A stretch of 64,000 nt of DNA from Thiovibrio frasassiensis (GTDB lineage: Bacteria; Desulfobacterota; Desulfobulbia; Desulfobulbales; Desulfurivibrionaceae): NCBI RefSeq assembly GCF_029607905.1, contig NZ_JAPHEH010000001.1:1827530-1891529 (forward strand). Reading direction: 5' to 3'. Both the position numbers and the translations under genes were made by a program. The notes under the pieces were generated by a model. The model had not been told where the DNA came from. It saw nothing but the letters and a program-made list of their open reading frames with translations, and searched no databases. Shown one piece after another: positions 53,505 through 61,435 of this stretch. Numbering within the stretch: position 1 is the first letter of the stretch; each line of letters opens with the position of its first letter.

Positions 53505-54446
53505 ATGAAGAAGAATATATTGTTGTTGAGTTGCCTGGGACTGTTTTGGTGTTTGACCGGTTGCGGTTTCATGGCCGAACAACTGGCCGATAAGGTGCGT
53601 GAAGAGCAACTACTGAAGCCAGGTGCATTAGACCCAGCAATGCCCGTGAATCCTTACTACATTAAGCATAGCTTTACGTTTTTTGGGAAATATCGGGTTA
53701 GTCATGAATGGATTAACCTTGGCGGAACATGTGAATATGGAAGCTACTTTGGAAAACCTAAAGGTGTACCGCTGAGAATTTTTGACAGCCTTGGTTCAAT
53801 ATATGAAGAAGGCGGCAAGGTGTGGTGGCAGTCGGATAAGAGTTATGCAACGGTAGATAAAAATGGCAAAGTTGATCGGAAAGATTTCGATCGTTACGTT
53901 CGCAGCGTTAAAGTCATGAACCCGGTGTATGGGACTCCGACCAAAGAGGAATTGCAGGCTTCAGAAAAAGCGCAGCGGGAGCGCATTGAGCGCGCCAGGA
54001 GAACTGGGAGATACGAGAGCGATACTCCTGACATTGTCAAACCCATTGGTTACAAAGAAATTGAGACGGGGTTGCAGACAATGTGCCATCAGTCCTGGTA
54101 CGCGACTCAGCACGGATTAACGGTGTTGTTGCGTAAATGGTCGGTTGACCAATATCTAGCGTGGCTAAAAAAGAATTCCCAGCAACAAGGCCGCGTTAGT
54201 CATCAACGTATTGGCACAAACGATTGGACGGTTCTTGAATTCAACCTTGAACCGCAATCTACAGATGGTGCTTCAAGCGGCCCCTATCAATTTTGGATGC
54301 TGCCCATAGGCGATACTGGTTACACTTTTTTGTTTAGGCTTGGAGCTAACCTTGAATCGCTCAAGGACCCCGACGCCCATGAACGATTCAAGGCTACGTT
54401 TCGTCACTTGATTGAATCAGTTAATATCGAGCCGTTGCAGCCTTGA
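53505..54446 (+). CDS. Lipoprotein, candidate immunity protein of the TpsA lipase-like domain
   Basis: 313 residues of no family I recognise. Lipoprotein signal with lipobox LTGC (Cys20). The rest is soluble and charged, with the segments YRVSHEWINLGGTCEYG, TGLQTMCHQSWYATQHGLTVLLRKWS and a C-terminal FKATFRHLIESVNIEPL. It starts eight bases after the tpsA stop with AAGG upstream, so it is translated with it. Position and envelope localisation parallel the lipoprotein immunity proteins of secreted phospholipase effectors; this is inference only. Confidence 0.75.
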   Translation: MKKNILLLSCLGLFWCLTGCGFMAEQLADKVREEQLLKPGALDPAMPVNPYYIKHSFTFFGKYRVSHEWINLGGTCEYGSYFGKPKGVPLRIFDSLGSIYEEGGKVWWQSDKSYATVDKNGKVDRKDFDRYVRSVKVMNPVYGTPTKEELQASEKAQRERIERARRTGRYESDTPDIVKPIGYKEIETGLQTMCHQSWYATQHGLTVLLRKWSVDQYLAWLKKNSQQQGRVSHQRIGTNDWTVLEFNLEPQSTDGASSGPYQFWMLPIGDTGYTFLFRLGANLESLKDPDAHERFKATFRHLIESVNIEPLQP

Positions 54447-54510
54447 TATTGCTCTATCTGGGGAGAGCTACGGCTACGGGGTCATACGAGGCGGAAAAGA
54501 GGCGGAAAAG

Positions 54511-54529
54511 GGGACGTTGTTTAATTGTT
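54511..54529. repeat. Left terminal inverted repeat of the Y1 transposase unit
   Basis: A 19-base sequence (GGGACGTTGTTTAATTGTT) perfectly inverted at 55546-55564, bracketing the transposase gene. An imperfect third copy of the right arm is at about 55791-55809. Confidence 0.85.
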
Positions 54530-54562
54530 GAATTGAATGTCTACTTGTGTCAGGATATTGGT

Positions 54563-55546
54563 ATGCCACGAAAAGCACGACTTGACATACCCGGCCTGTT
54601 GCAACACGTAATCGTCCGTGGGATTGAGCGGCGGAAGATTTTCCTTGATGATAATGACCGTGATGTGTTCCTCAGGCGTTTATCGGTATTGCTAGAGGAA
54701 ACTGAGACCGACTGTTTTGCCTGGGCGCTGATACCTAATCATTTCCATCTGTTACTTCGTCCGAACAGAATCGAATTAAAACAGTTCATGCGTCGCTTGC
54801 TGACCGGGTATGCGATAAATTTCAACTTGCTTCATCGTAGATCAGGTCATGTTTTCCAGAATCGATATAAATCAATTGCTTGCGAAGAAGAAACGTACCT
54901 GCTGGAATTGATTCGTTATATCCACCTCAACCCTCTTAGGGCAAAATTGGTTTCTGATTACAATGAATTAACCAATTATCCCTGGTGCGGTCATTCGGTC
55001 ATAATGGGCAAGAGACAACTTCCTGGGCAAGCAGTTGAGCCGGTTCTGTCGCATTTTGGAGAAAACCTGAAGAGAAGGCGGCAGAAGTATCGTGATTTTG
55101 TGCAAGACGGTATTGCTCAGGGGAAACGAGATGAACTGGTTGGGGGAGGATTGCGAAGAAGCCTTAAGAATCAAGCAGTGCCTGAGGCTGGGCTGTACGA
55201 CGAACGTGTTTTGGGTAGTGACGTATTTGTCAGAGCCCTTCGAAAAGAGCAGGAGTTACATGAGAAACTGATGGCCGGGATGTTGTTGCCCGAACTGAGG
55301 TCTCTGGTTGCTCGATATTATGACCTTGAAAAGAGGGGTATAGAACAACGGTCTCAGGACGAGATGGTGAAGGCTGCGCGGGATATCTTTTGTTATATTG
55401 CGGTGCGATTTTTGGGGCATAGCGGAACCGAGGTCGGCAAAGTGCTTCGTGTTAAGCGTTCTGCTGTAAGCCATGCGGTCCGACGGGGAGAACTCATATC
55501 CAGCAATGAACCAGAATTGGTTGGAAGCATAATTGACCAAGATTAA
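54563..55546 (+). CDS. REP-associated tyrosine transposase (Y1/IS200-like, RAYT)
   Basis: 327 residues. The N-terminal Y1 domain is clear: PRKARLDIPGLLQHVIVRGIERRKIF, the HUH-type metal site NHFHLLLRP (His-x-His), a NRYKSIACEEETYLLELIRYIHLNPLRAKLV block and the catalytic-Tyr region within it. The C-terminal part (about 200-327) has an HTH-like segment (LGHSGTEVGKVLRVKRSAVSHAVRRGE). ATG 54563 gives the family start MPRKAR. Such enzymes act on single-stranded hairpins and are often domesticated. It closes the right end of the island. Confidence 0.92.
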   Translation: MPRKARLDIPGLLQHVIVRGIERRKIFLDDNDRDVFLRRLSVLLEETETDCFAWALIPNHFHLLLRPNRIELKQFMRRLLTGYAINFNLLHRRSGHVFQNRYKSIACEEETYLLELIRYIHLNPLRAKLVSDYNELTNYPWCGHSVIMGKRQLPGQAVEPVLSHFGENLKRRRQKYRDFVQDGIAQGKRDELVGGGLRRSLKNQAVPEAGLYDERVLGSDVFVRALRKEQELHEKLMAGMLLPELRSLVARYYDLEKRGIEQRSQDEMVKAARDIFCYIAVRFLGHSGTEVGKVLRVKRSAVSHAVRRGELISSNEPELVGSIIDQD

Positions 55547-55574
55547 ACAATTAAACAACGTCCCTTTGTCCTTC
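55488..55574 (+). repeat. Direct repeat A, copy 1 (transposase 3' end)
   Basis: 87 bases covering the last codons of the transposase and its right inverted repeat. Copy 2 at 55735-55820 differs by a few substitutions and one deleted base. Confidence 0.85.
55546..55564. repeat. Right terminal inverted repeat of the Y1 transposase unit
   Basis: Exact reverse complement of 54511-54529. It begins within the transposase stop codon. Confidence 0.85.
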
Positions 55575-55734
55575 TTAAGAAAAAAACAAAAAATATTGCT
55601 GATACAAATCCTCTATCACCATGATTTTGCCAGCGAAAAGCATGGATTAAGCGTTGAAAACACCTATTCTTGGGAAGATTGTGCTGAGATATCAAGCAAG
55701 TAGCTTGGCCCGACCCCAGTTACAGTTACATACG

Positions 55735-55820
55735 AGAACTCATATCCAGCAATGAACCAGAATTGGTTGGAAGCATAATTGGCCAAGATTAAACAATTAA
55801 AAAACGTCCCTTTGTCCTTC
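55735..55820 (+). repeat. Direct repeat A, copy 2
   Basis: 86 bases nearly identical to 55488-55574, ending three bases before the DUF2914 remnant. It suggests slippage or a second element insertion at the junction. Confidence 0.85.
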
Positions 55821-55823
55821 GCC

Positions 55824-55899
55824 GGTGGTTGTCCATGCCTTTACCGTGGTGACCGATGTGCCGGTGGAACCGGAGAGCGAGACGATGCGGGGGTTGTGA
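55824..55899 (+). pseudogene. Remnant of the DUF2914 gene 3' end (right flank of the island)
   Basis: Encodes the last 24 or so residues of the DUF2914 protein plus stop (VVVHAFTVVTDVPVEPESE then TMRGL), with no start or upstream body. It is the right copy of the 76-bp direct repeat with 43179-43254 and marks the original insertion point. Confidence 0.88.
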
Positions 55900-56117
55900 G
55901 TGGGAAAAGCTTGTTGCCCCTGGGAGTACGGTGTTGTTTTGCCTCTGATCCATCGCGGATTAGCGCAGGGTATTTTGGGGTTGTTCCGGAGAGGCGAGTT
56001 CTTTTTTCGAGACTTCTGTATCGTGCTATTTTATGATGATGTAATTATTCTTCCCTTATTTGACAGGCAACTCCAGTTGTCAGGTTGAATGCGCGGCGGT
56101 TATCAGAAGGAGTCTTC

Positions 56118-58151
56118 TTGAGAAAAGACGGCAAAGGGCTTCTGACCTTGAGTGCGATGGTCATTTGGGTTTTCCTTTTGGCCGGCTTTGCTTATTGGGT
56201 TGCGCTTGATACCCGGCGGGAGGAGTACCATCGCGCGTTGACCACTGCCAATGCCTTTTTTCAGCAAGTTTTGGTCAGCCGTCAGTGGAATGCCTCTCAC
56301 GGCGGGGTTTATGTGCCCATCACCAGTACAACCCAACCCAACCCATATCTGCCGGTGCAAGGCCGGGACCTGATTGCCGACAACGGTCTCAGGCTTACCA
56401 AGCTCAATCCTTCTTATATGACCAGGCAGATTGCGGAATTGGCGGAAAAGAGTGCGAGCGGCATTCAGTTCCACATTACCAGTCTTACGCCGATCAGGCC
56501 GGAGAATAAGGCGACGGAGTGGGAGGAGCGGTGGCTCAAGTCTTTCGCCCAGGGGGTCAAGGAGCAGGGCGAGTTTGTCGAGGAAGGGAACATTTCCTGG
56601 TTTCGCTACATGGCGCCTCTCCTTACCGGGCCCGAGTGTCTCAAGTGCCATGCCCGGCAGGGATACAAGGAGGGTGATATCCGGGGAGGGATCAGTGTCT
56701 CTTTGCCTTATCCCACTCACACCTACTTTTTTCTCATTGCCGGCTATGGCTCGGTGGCGGTCATCGGTCTTATCTTCATTTTCATCGGCGGGACTATTTT
56801 GGGGCGGAAACAGCGGCTTTTTGACGCCACCTTCAACAGCCCGGTTCCGACCAGTGTGACCGATAAAAATCATACTATTCTGATGGCCAATGAATCGTAT
56901 TGGGAAACGTTCGGTCCTCTTTCTGAAGGGCAAAAAATGATCAGGTGCTATGACCACCGGCCGGGGGAATCGTGTCGTACCGAAAATTGTCCCCTTACCA
57001 AGATCATGGAAGGGGCGGGCACCTACACCTACGAATCGGTCAAGGAAAAGGACGGGGTCTCTCGGCATTTCATCATCAACGCCAAGCCGCTTCTCGATGC
57101 CAAGGGCAAGGTGGTGGGAAGCGTCGAAAGTTTTCAGGAGATAACCGCGCGTAAGCGCGCGGAGCAGGCGTTGGAAAGATCCAACCGCAAGCTGGAGGCC
57201 CTGAGCAATACGGATGGCTTGACGGGTGTTGCCAACCGGAGACGTTTTGATCAGGTGCTGGCGAGGGAGTATGCCAGGCATGTGCGCTCGGGGGCGAAGC
57301 TGTCGTTGGTCATGCTGGACATCGACCAATTCAAGGCGTTCAACGATTGTTACGGCCATATCAGCGGCGACGAGTGCCTGCAGGAGGTTGCTCGGGTGAT
57401 GAGCGATTGTGCAACCCGTCCCGCCGATCTGGTGGCCCGTTATGGCGGGGAAGAATTTTCCTGCATCTTGCCGGAAACAGGGAGCCGCGGGGCGGTGATC
57501 ATCGCCGAGAAGATCCGTCGGGGGATCATGGCTCTTGGTATTCCCCATACAGGGTCGAGCGTGGCACCGTGTGTTACCGCCAGTCTGGGGGTGGTGACCG
57601 TGGAGTGCACTGCCGATGGATCGGCCATGGATATCCTGGCTCAGGTGGATGCGCTGTTGTACCGGGCCAAAGCCTCCGGCCGCAACCGGGTGGAGTTTGT
57701 CGCTGCCCGCGAAGTCGGGGAAGAAATCAAGGCCAATCTGGTGCACCTGGCCTGGCAAGATTCTTTCTGCTGCGGCAACCAACTGCTCGACATGCAACAC
57801 CAGACCCTCTTGCGTATCTCCAACGAGTTGCTCGATGCGGTTCTTTTGACTCGCCCCGCCCCGGAGATTTCCGCAATCATTAGCCGACTGCTTGCCGAGG
57901 CCGCTCAGCACTTTCGTGATGAAGAAAGTATCCTTGAGGAAATTGGGTACCCCGGCCGGAGTCACCATGTCGAGGAGCACACCAAGTTACTGGCGAAGGG
58001 GATGGAGTTGAGCGAGGGGTTCAAGGCCTCCACGCTTACGATGGGGGATGTTTTTCAGTTTTTGGTTTATGAGGTGGTGATGCGGCATATGCTTGAGGCG
58101 GACCGGGAGTTTTTCCCCTTCCTCAATGGGTCGGATGCGGCTGATTCCTGA
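56118..58151 (+). CDS. Heme-sensor / PAS / GGDEF / hemerythrin diguanylate cyclase
   Basis: 677 residues from TTG 56118, which has AAGGAG five bases upstream; ATG 56085 is an alternative. TM1 about 11-31, a periplasmic DUF3365-like domain with heme motif CLKCH (174-178), TM2 about 205-228, a PAS domain with C277, C286 and C291, a GGDEF domain with intact GGEEF (443-447), and a C-terminal bacteriohemerythrin domain (about 550-670: H in DMQHQTLLRISNE, HFRDEES, HHVEEH, HMLEADREFFPF). It makes c-di-GMP under control of up to three cofactors. It lies just outside the island. Confidence 0.92.
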   Translation: MRKDGKGLLTLSAMVIWVFLLAGFAYWVALDTRREEYHRALTTANAFFQQVLVSRQWNASHGGVYVPITSTTQPNPYLPVQGRDLIADNGLRLTKLNPSYMTRQIAELAEKSASGIQFHITSLTPIRPENKATEWEERWLKSFAQGVKEQGEFVEEGNISWFRYMAPLLTGPECLKCHARQGYKEGDIRGGISVSLPYPTHTYFFLIAGYGSVAVIGLIFIFIGGTILGRKQRLFDATFNSPVPTSVTDKNHTILMANESYWETFGPLSEGQKMIRCYDHRPGESCRTENCPLTKIMEGAGTYTYESVKEKDGVSRHFIINAKPLLDAKGKVVGSVESFQEITARKRAEQALERSNRKLEALSNTDGLTGVANRRRFDQVLAREYARHVRSGAKLSLVMLDIDQFKAFNDCYGHISGDECLQEVARVMSDCATRPADLVARYGGEEFSCILPETGSRGAVIIAEKIRRGIMALGIPHTGSSVAPCVTASLGVVTVECTADGSAMDILAQVDALLYRAKASGRNRVEFVAAREVGEEIKANLVHLAWQDSFCCGNQLLDMQHQTLLRISNELLDAVLLTRPAPEISAIISRLLAEAAQHFRDEESILEEIGYPGRSHHVEEHTKLLAKGMELSEGFKASTLTMGDVFQFLVYEVVMRHMLEADREFFPFLNGSDAADS

Positions 58152-58176
58152 ACCGGACAGGAGGCAACACATTACT

Positions 58177-58192
58177 GCCGACGCATGTCGGC
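58177..58192. other. Hairpin between convergent genes
   Basis: GCCGAC (58177-58182) and GTCGGC (58187-58192), loop GCAT. No T run; possibly a weak terminator for the diguanylate cyclase or the leftward gene. Confidence 0.35.
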
Positions 58193-58201
58193 GCATTTCC
58201 C

Positions 58202-59302
58202 TCAGGTTTTGATATTGACGATAATCCCGGCTTCATGCTCAAGATTGTCGAGCACCGTCAACAGGTTGTTGAGATCAATCGGTACCTCTTGCTCCACCTC
58301 GCACACTGCGTCATCGGCACAATCGTAGATGTCCAGGGCAAACCCCTCCTCGTTTTTGATAAGGACCAATTGTAGAGGCACTCCGCTGGCGGTCAAATCT
58401 TCATTGGCTTGCCGTACCAAATCCCGGATGGCTTTTTCCGCTAGCGGAGGTCGAGATTCGGTTTCTTCCGCCTGTCCGGTTTCTTTGCGTTTGGTCTTTT
58501 TTCTCTTTTCCCATTCCTGTCTGAGCACCATTGGGTCAACGGGCCGCACCCTGCCGATGGGCAACGGCGGATGGAGGTCTTTTCGTGTCGGCAAAGGGTC
58601 CGCTGGGGGAGGGGTTGGATTTCTGACCTCATACACCGCGAAGGCATTTTGATACGGAATCGCTTGGGCTGCAGCCTGTTGGGCGGTTGTCAGCCCAGTG
58701 CCTGCAGTTGTTGATTCCGTAGTGGGGGTGGTAGTCGCCGGTGGCGTGGCCGCAGTGCTCGCTGGGGTTACTGCGGTTGTCGCAGCTCCGGGAGGTGTCC
58801 CCGCGGTTGTTTCCCCTGGGCCAGGGGCCGGAGTTTGTCCGGCAATCCCGGGGGTCGCGGTGGTGATGGGAGCTTCTGCCTGGCTCAGAGGGGCGGTGAG
58901 GGTTTGCGTTGCTTGGCTAGCCGCCAAGGCAGCCTGTTGGGCGGGGGGCAGGTTTTGGGTCTCAAGTGCGGTTTGCACCGTTTCGTTTACCGCCAAGGCT
59001 GCTTGTTGGGCCGGGCTCAATCCTGGCGACTCAGTAATCGTTGTGAGGTCGGGAGTCGTCCCCGTGGCTAGCAGGGGGTCGGCTGGGGAAGTCGGTTCGA
59101 GGTTCAAGGTCTGCACCGCCGTACTGCCCAGCAGTGATGTCTGTTGGGCCGGGGTCAGATTTTCGGTCGCAGTAGTGGCTACGGCAACAGGATTCTTGAC
59201 GAGGTTGAGCGGAGAGGTGGCAAGGGGGACGGAGGTTTGTGTCCGACCTTGCAAGGCTGCGGGTAAGACGGGATTGGTAGTGTTAATGTCGTCAACCGGC
59301 AT
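58202..59302 (-). CDS. Pro/Ala/Thr-rich repeat protein with a conserved C-terminal domain
   Basis: 366 residues. Residues about 1-230 are low-complexity with four copies of a motif of the type L-(T/S/P)-(P/T)-A-Q-Q-(A/T) (LTPAQQTSL, LSPAQQAAL, LPPAQQAAL, LTTAQQAAA). A basic linker with RKDLHPPLPIGRVRP follows, then a C-terminal domain (about 295-366) ending in LLTVLDNLEHEAGIIVNIKT that loosely recalls FlaG-type flagellar proteins (low certainty). No signal peptide. GGAGAGAAG precedes ATG 59302. Function unknown. Confidence 0.75.
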   Translation of the reverse strand: MPVDDINTTNPVLPAALQGRTQTSVPLATSPLNLVKNPVAVATTATENLTPAQQTSLLGSTAVQTLNLEPTSPADPLLATGTTPDLTTITESPGLSPAQQAALAVNETVQTALETQNLPPAQQAALAASQATQTLTAPLSQAEAPITTATPGIAGQTPAPGPGETTAGTPPGAATTAVTPASTAATPPATTTPTTESTTAGTGLTTAQQAAAQAIPYQNAFAVYEVRNPTPPPADPLPTRKDLHPPLPIGRVRPVDPMVLRQEWEKRKKTKRKETGQAEETESRPPLAEKAIRDLVRQANEDLTASGVPLQLVLIKNEEGFALDIYDCADDAVCEVEQEVPIDLNNLLTVLDNLEHEAGIIVNIKT

Positions 59303-59499
59303 GTCTTCTCTCCATTGAGGGGAGGTTGTCCTCCCTTTTTGCGGAGCAGACGCAGGCGCCCGAGACTCTTTCGCGCCATGTAATAACAATAAACAGAAAT
59401 GGCGGGACCGTCAATTACAACAAGGGGAATCGCCTGCGCCAATGGGCAATGCGCCGTCAACCCCCTGGTCTGACAAGAGGAATGCTTGCGCAGGCGGGG

Positions 59500-61275
59500 C
59501 TAGATGATCAGCCTGACTCCGCCAAGTTCGGCAACCCGGTAGGGAAAGTGATCGCCGGGAGAGCCGATGAACATGAAGTTGACCGGAATGTTCCACTCTT
59601 TCGACAGTTCCTGGATCAGCCCCGGTCCGAAAACTCCATTGATGCAAACATATTCTATCTTGATCTCTGGATATTCCCGATCTAGGAATTCGATATCCGA
59701 GGCAAGATTTTCGGACACCTCTTCGCCTGCACTGGGCTTTACGGTAACGATCTTGATCTTGCGGGTATGTTCATTTTCCTGGATATAGAGCAGGACCTTG
59801 TTCAGGTTGGAGAGGTTGTCGCCCCTGGTGAAAAAAACGAATTCCTGGTCCTGGATCTTGTCGATGGTGAGCTGGATGCCTTCGTTGGTTTTGGTGACCA
59901 GCTTGAGGATGGGAACAAAAAGATATTCAATGAACTGCATCAGGCTATCCAGCAGGGCGATGCGGTTGAGCATGATGGTGACAAAAATCATGGCCGGGAC
60001 GAAATATTCGGCAAAAATGAAAAGGTTGGAGTTTTCGCCGGGAGGCGGCTCTTGCAGGATGTTGCCCCACAGAGCACAAAGTACTGCGATAATCGCCAGC
60101 AACACGGCGCTCCAGGAAGCCCTTTCCGGCCTTGGCAGCTTGGCCCGTTTCACCTTGAGAAGAATGTTGCCGACCCCGAAGAGCCCCATGACCAGAAGAA
60201 AGGAGATGGTATAGACGCCGGCCAGGGCCGAAACCGCACCGTTGGTGATCAGCAGGATGGAAACGCTTAAAAGAAAGAAGACAATGCTGATCCGATAGGA
60301 ACTGCCCCATTTGTTCTTTTTTAGCAGATAGAGGGGCAGGATCCGGTCCAGGGTCATGCGCTCGAGCAACCCGGTGACGCCAATATAGGCGGTAAGCACG
60401 GCACCGCTCAAGACAACAACCGCATCGATGGAAACCATGGTGGCCAGCCAGCCGCCGCCGGTTATCTGGCCCATGTGGGAGAGGAGATTTGTCGCATGGG
60501 CACTCACTTCCGGGATCGGCACGATTGCCAGGGCCAGAAAGGCCATCAGGGGATTGCAGATACTCACCACGATCCACATATTGCGCAGGGTCTTGGGGAA
60601 GACCCCGTCCTGTTGCTCCTCGACGAAGTTCGATGAACTCTCAAAACCGGAGATCCCCAGCATGGCGGCGGCAAAGCCCCAGAAGATGGCCATGGTGATA
60701 CTGCCTTGCGGGAGTGGCAGCGCATTGTTGGCATAGAAAACATCCATGCCGTTTTGGAACAGGTACAGGGTGATCGCCCCGGAAAGAAAGATCAGGGAGA
60801 AAAGATGAAACAGGAAGATGATCTGGGCGACGATGGAAGACTCGCCGATGCCCATGATGGTGATGCCCAGGAAGATGGCGAGCAGGAGCACCGTGGCACC
60901 GATGATCGGCAGACCAGGGATGATTCCGTGCAGATAATGCATGGCCTCGGAGGCGGAGATCACCGCGGTGGCCATATAGGAGAGCAGGGTCAGGGTGGCG
61001 GCCAGGGAGGCCATGGATTTGCTGGTCGTGTTCAGCAAGGCGTTGTAGGCCCCGCCGTTTAAAGGCAAAGCGCCGACGACCTCTCCGTAAATCTTGCGGA
61101 AGAGGTAGAGGACCCCGGCCACGATCAAAAGGGTGATCCAGGCATACTGGCCGGCGGCAATAATCGCCAGGGCGGAAACGTAGAGGACCGACGAGGAGAT
61201 ATCGTTGCCGCAGATTGCGGTGGCCGGCAGTTCCGACAGCTTGGTGGGTTTGGCTGGGGTGAGCTGTTGGGTCAT
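59500..61275 (-). CDS. APC-superfamily permease with C-terminal cytosolic domain
   Basis: 591 residues. About twelve to thirteen hydrophobic helices (about 20-465) with APC-type elements (SVLYVSALAIIAAG, KIYGEVVGALPLNGGAYNALLN, FWGFAAAMLGISGFESSSNFVEE). A soluble tail of about 120 residues (DQEFVFFTRGDNLSNLNKVLLYI, IKIVTVKPSAGEEV, IPVNFMFIGSPGDHFPYRVAELGGVRLII) may be regulatory. The substrate, probably an amino acid or cation, cannot be told. No ligand-binding partner nearby. Confidence 0.87.
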   Translation of the reverse strand: MTQQLTPAKPTKLSELPATAICGNDISSSVLYVSALAIIAAGQYAWITLLIVAGVLYLFRKIYGEVVGALPLNGGAYNALLNTTSKSMASLAATLTLLSYMATAVISASEAMHYLHGIIPGLPIIGATVLLLAIFLGITIMGIGESSIVAQIIFLFHLFSLIFLSGAITLYLFQNGMDVFYANNALPLPQGSITMAIFWGFAAAMLGISGFESSSNFVEEQQDGVFPKTLRNMWIVVSICNPLMAFLALAIVPIPEVSAHATNLLSHMGQITGGGWLATMVSIDAVVVLSGAVLTAYIGVTGLLERMTLDRILPLYLLKKNKWGSSYRISIVFFLLSVSILLITNGAVSALAGVYTISFLLVMGLFGVGNILLKVKRAKLPRPERASWSAVLLAIIAVLCALWGNILQEPPPGENSNLFIFAEYFVPAMIFVTIMLNRIALLDSLMQFIEYLFVPILKLVTKTNEGIQLTIDKIQDQEFVFFTRGDNLSNLNKVLLYIQENEHTRKIKIVTVKPSAGEEVSENLASDIEFLDREYPEIKIEYVCINGVFGPGLIQELSKEWNIPVNFMFIGSPGDHFPYRVAELGGVRLII

Positions 61276-61435
61276 GGGTTTTCCGTTTTTTTTGTTTCCC
61301 CCTGTTGTTTGAGCGGGGAGCTTGCATGAAGAGTATTGCTCTTGATGTTTTCATAACGAGGATATGAAGATGGTATCCGGGCAACCGGCGCTCCGAAATC
61401 CAACGTGTGGTGGCGTTTTTTCAGGCAATGCTTGC

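Larger units (their letters stand above)
55547..56117. other. Right junction of the island
   Basis: 571 bases without an intact gene. In order: right inverted repeat; about 160 AT-rich bases of unknown origin (55575-55734); a second copy of the transposase end (55735-55820); three bases; the DUF2914 gene-end duplicate (55824-55899); then the upstream region of the next gene with AAGGAG at 56107-56112. Confidence 0.75.

Noticed and set aside
55779-56036. Small rightward frame in the island junction
   Set aside because: Made of the duplicated transposase end joined to the DUF2914 remnant read in the wrong frame.
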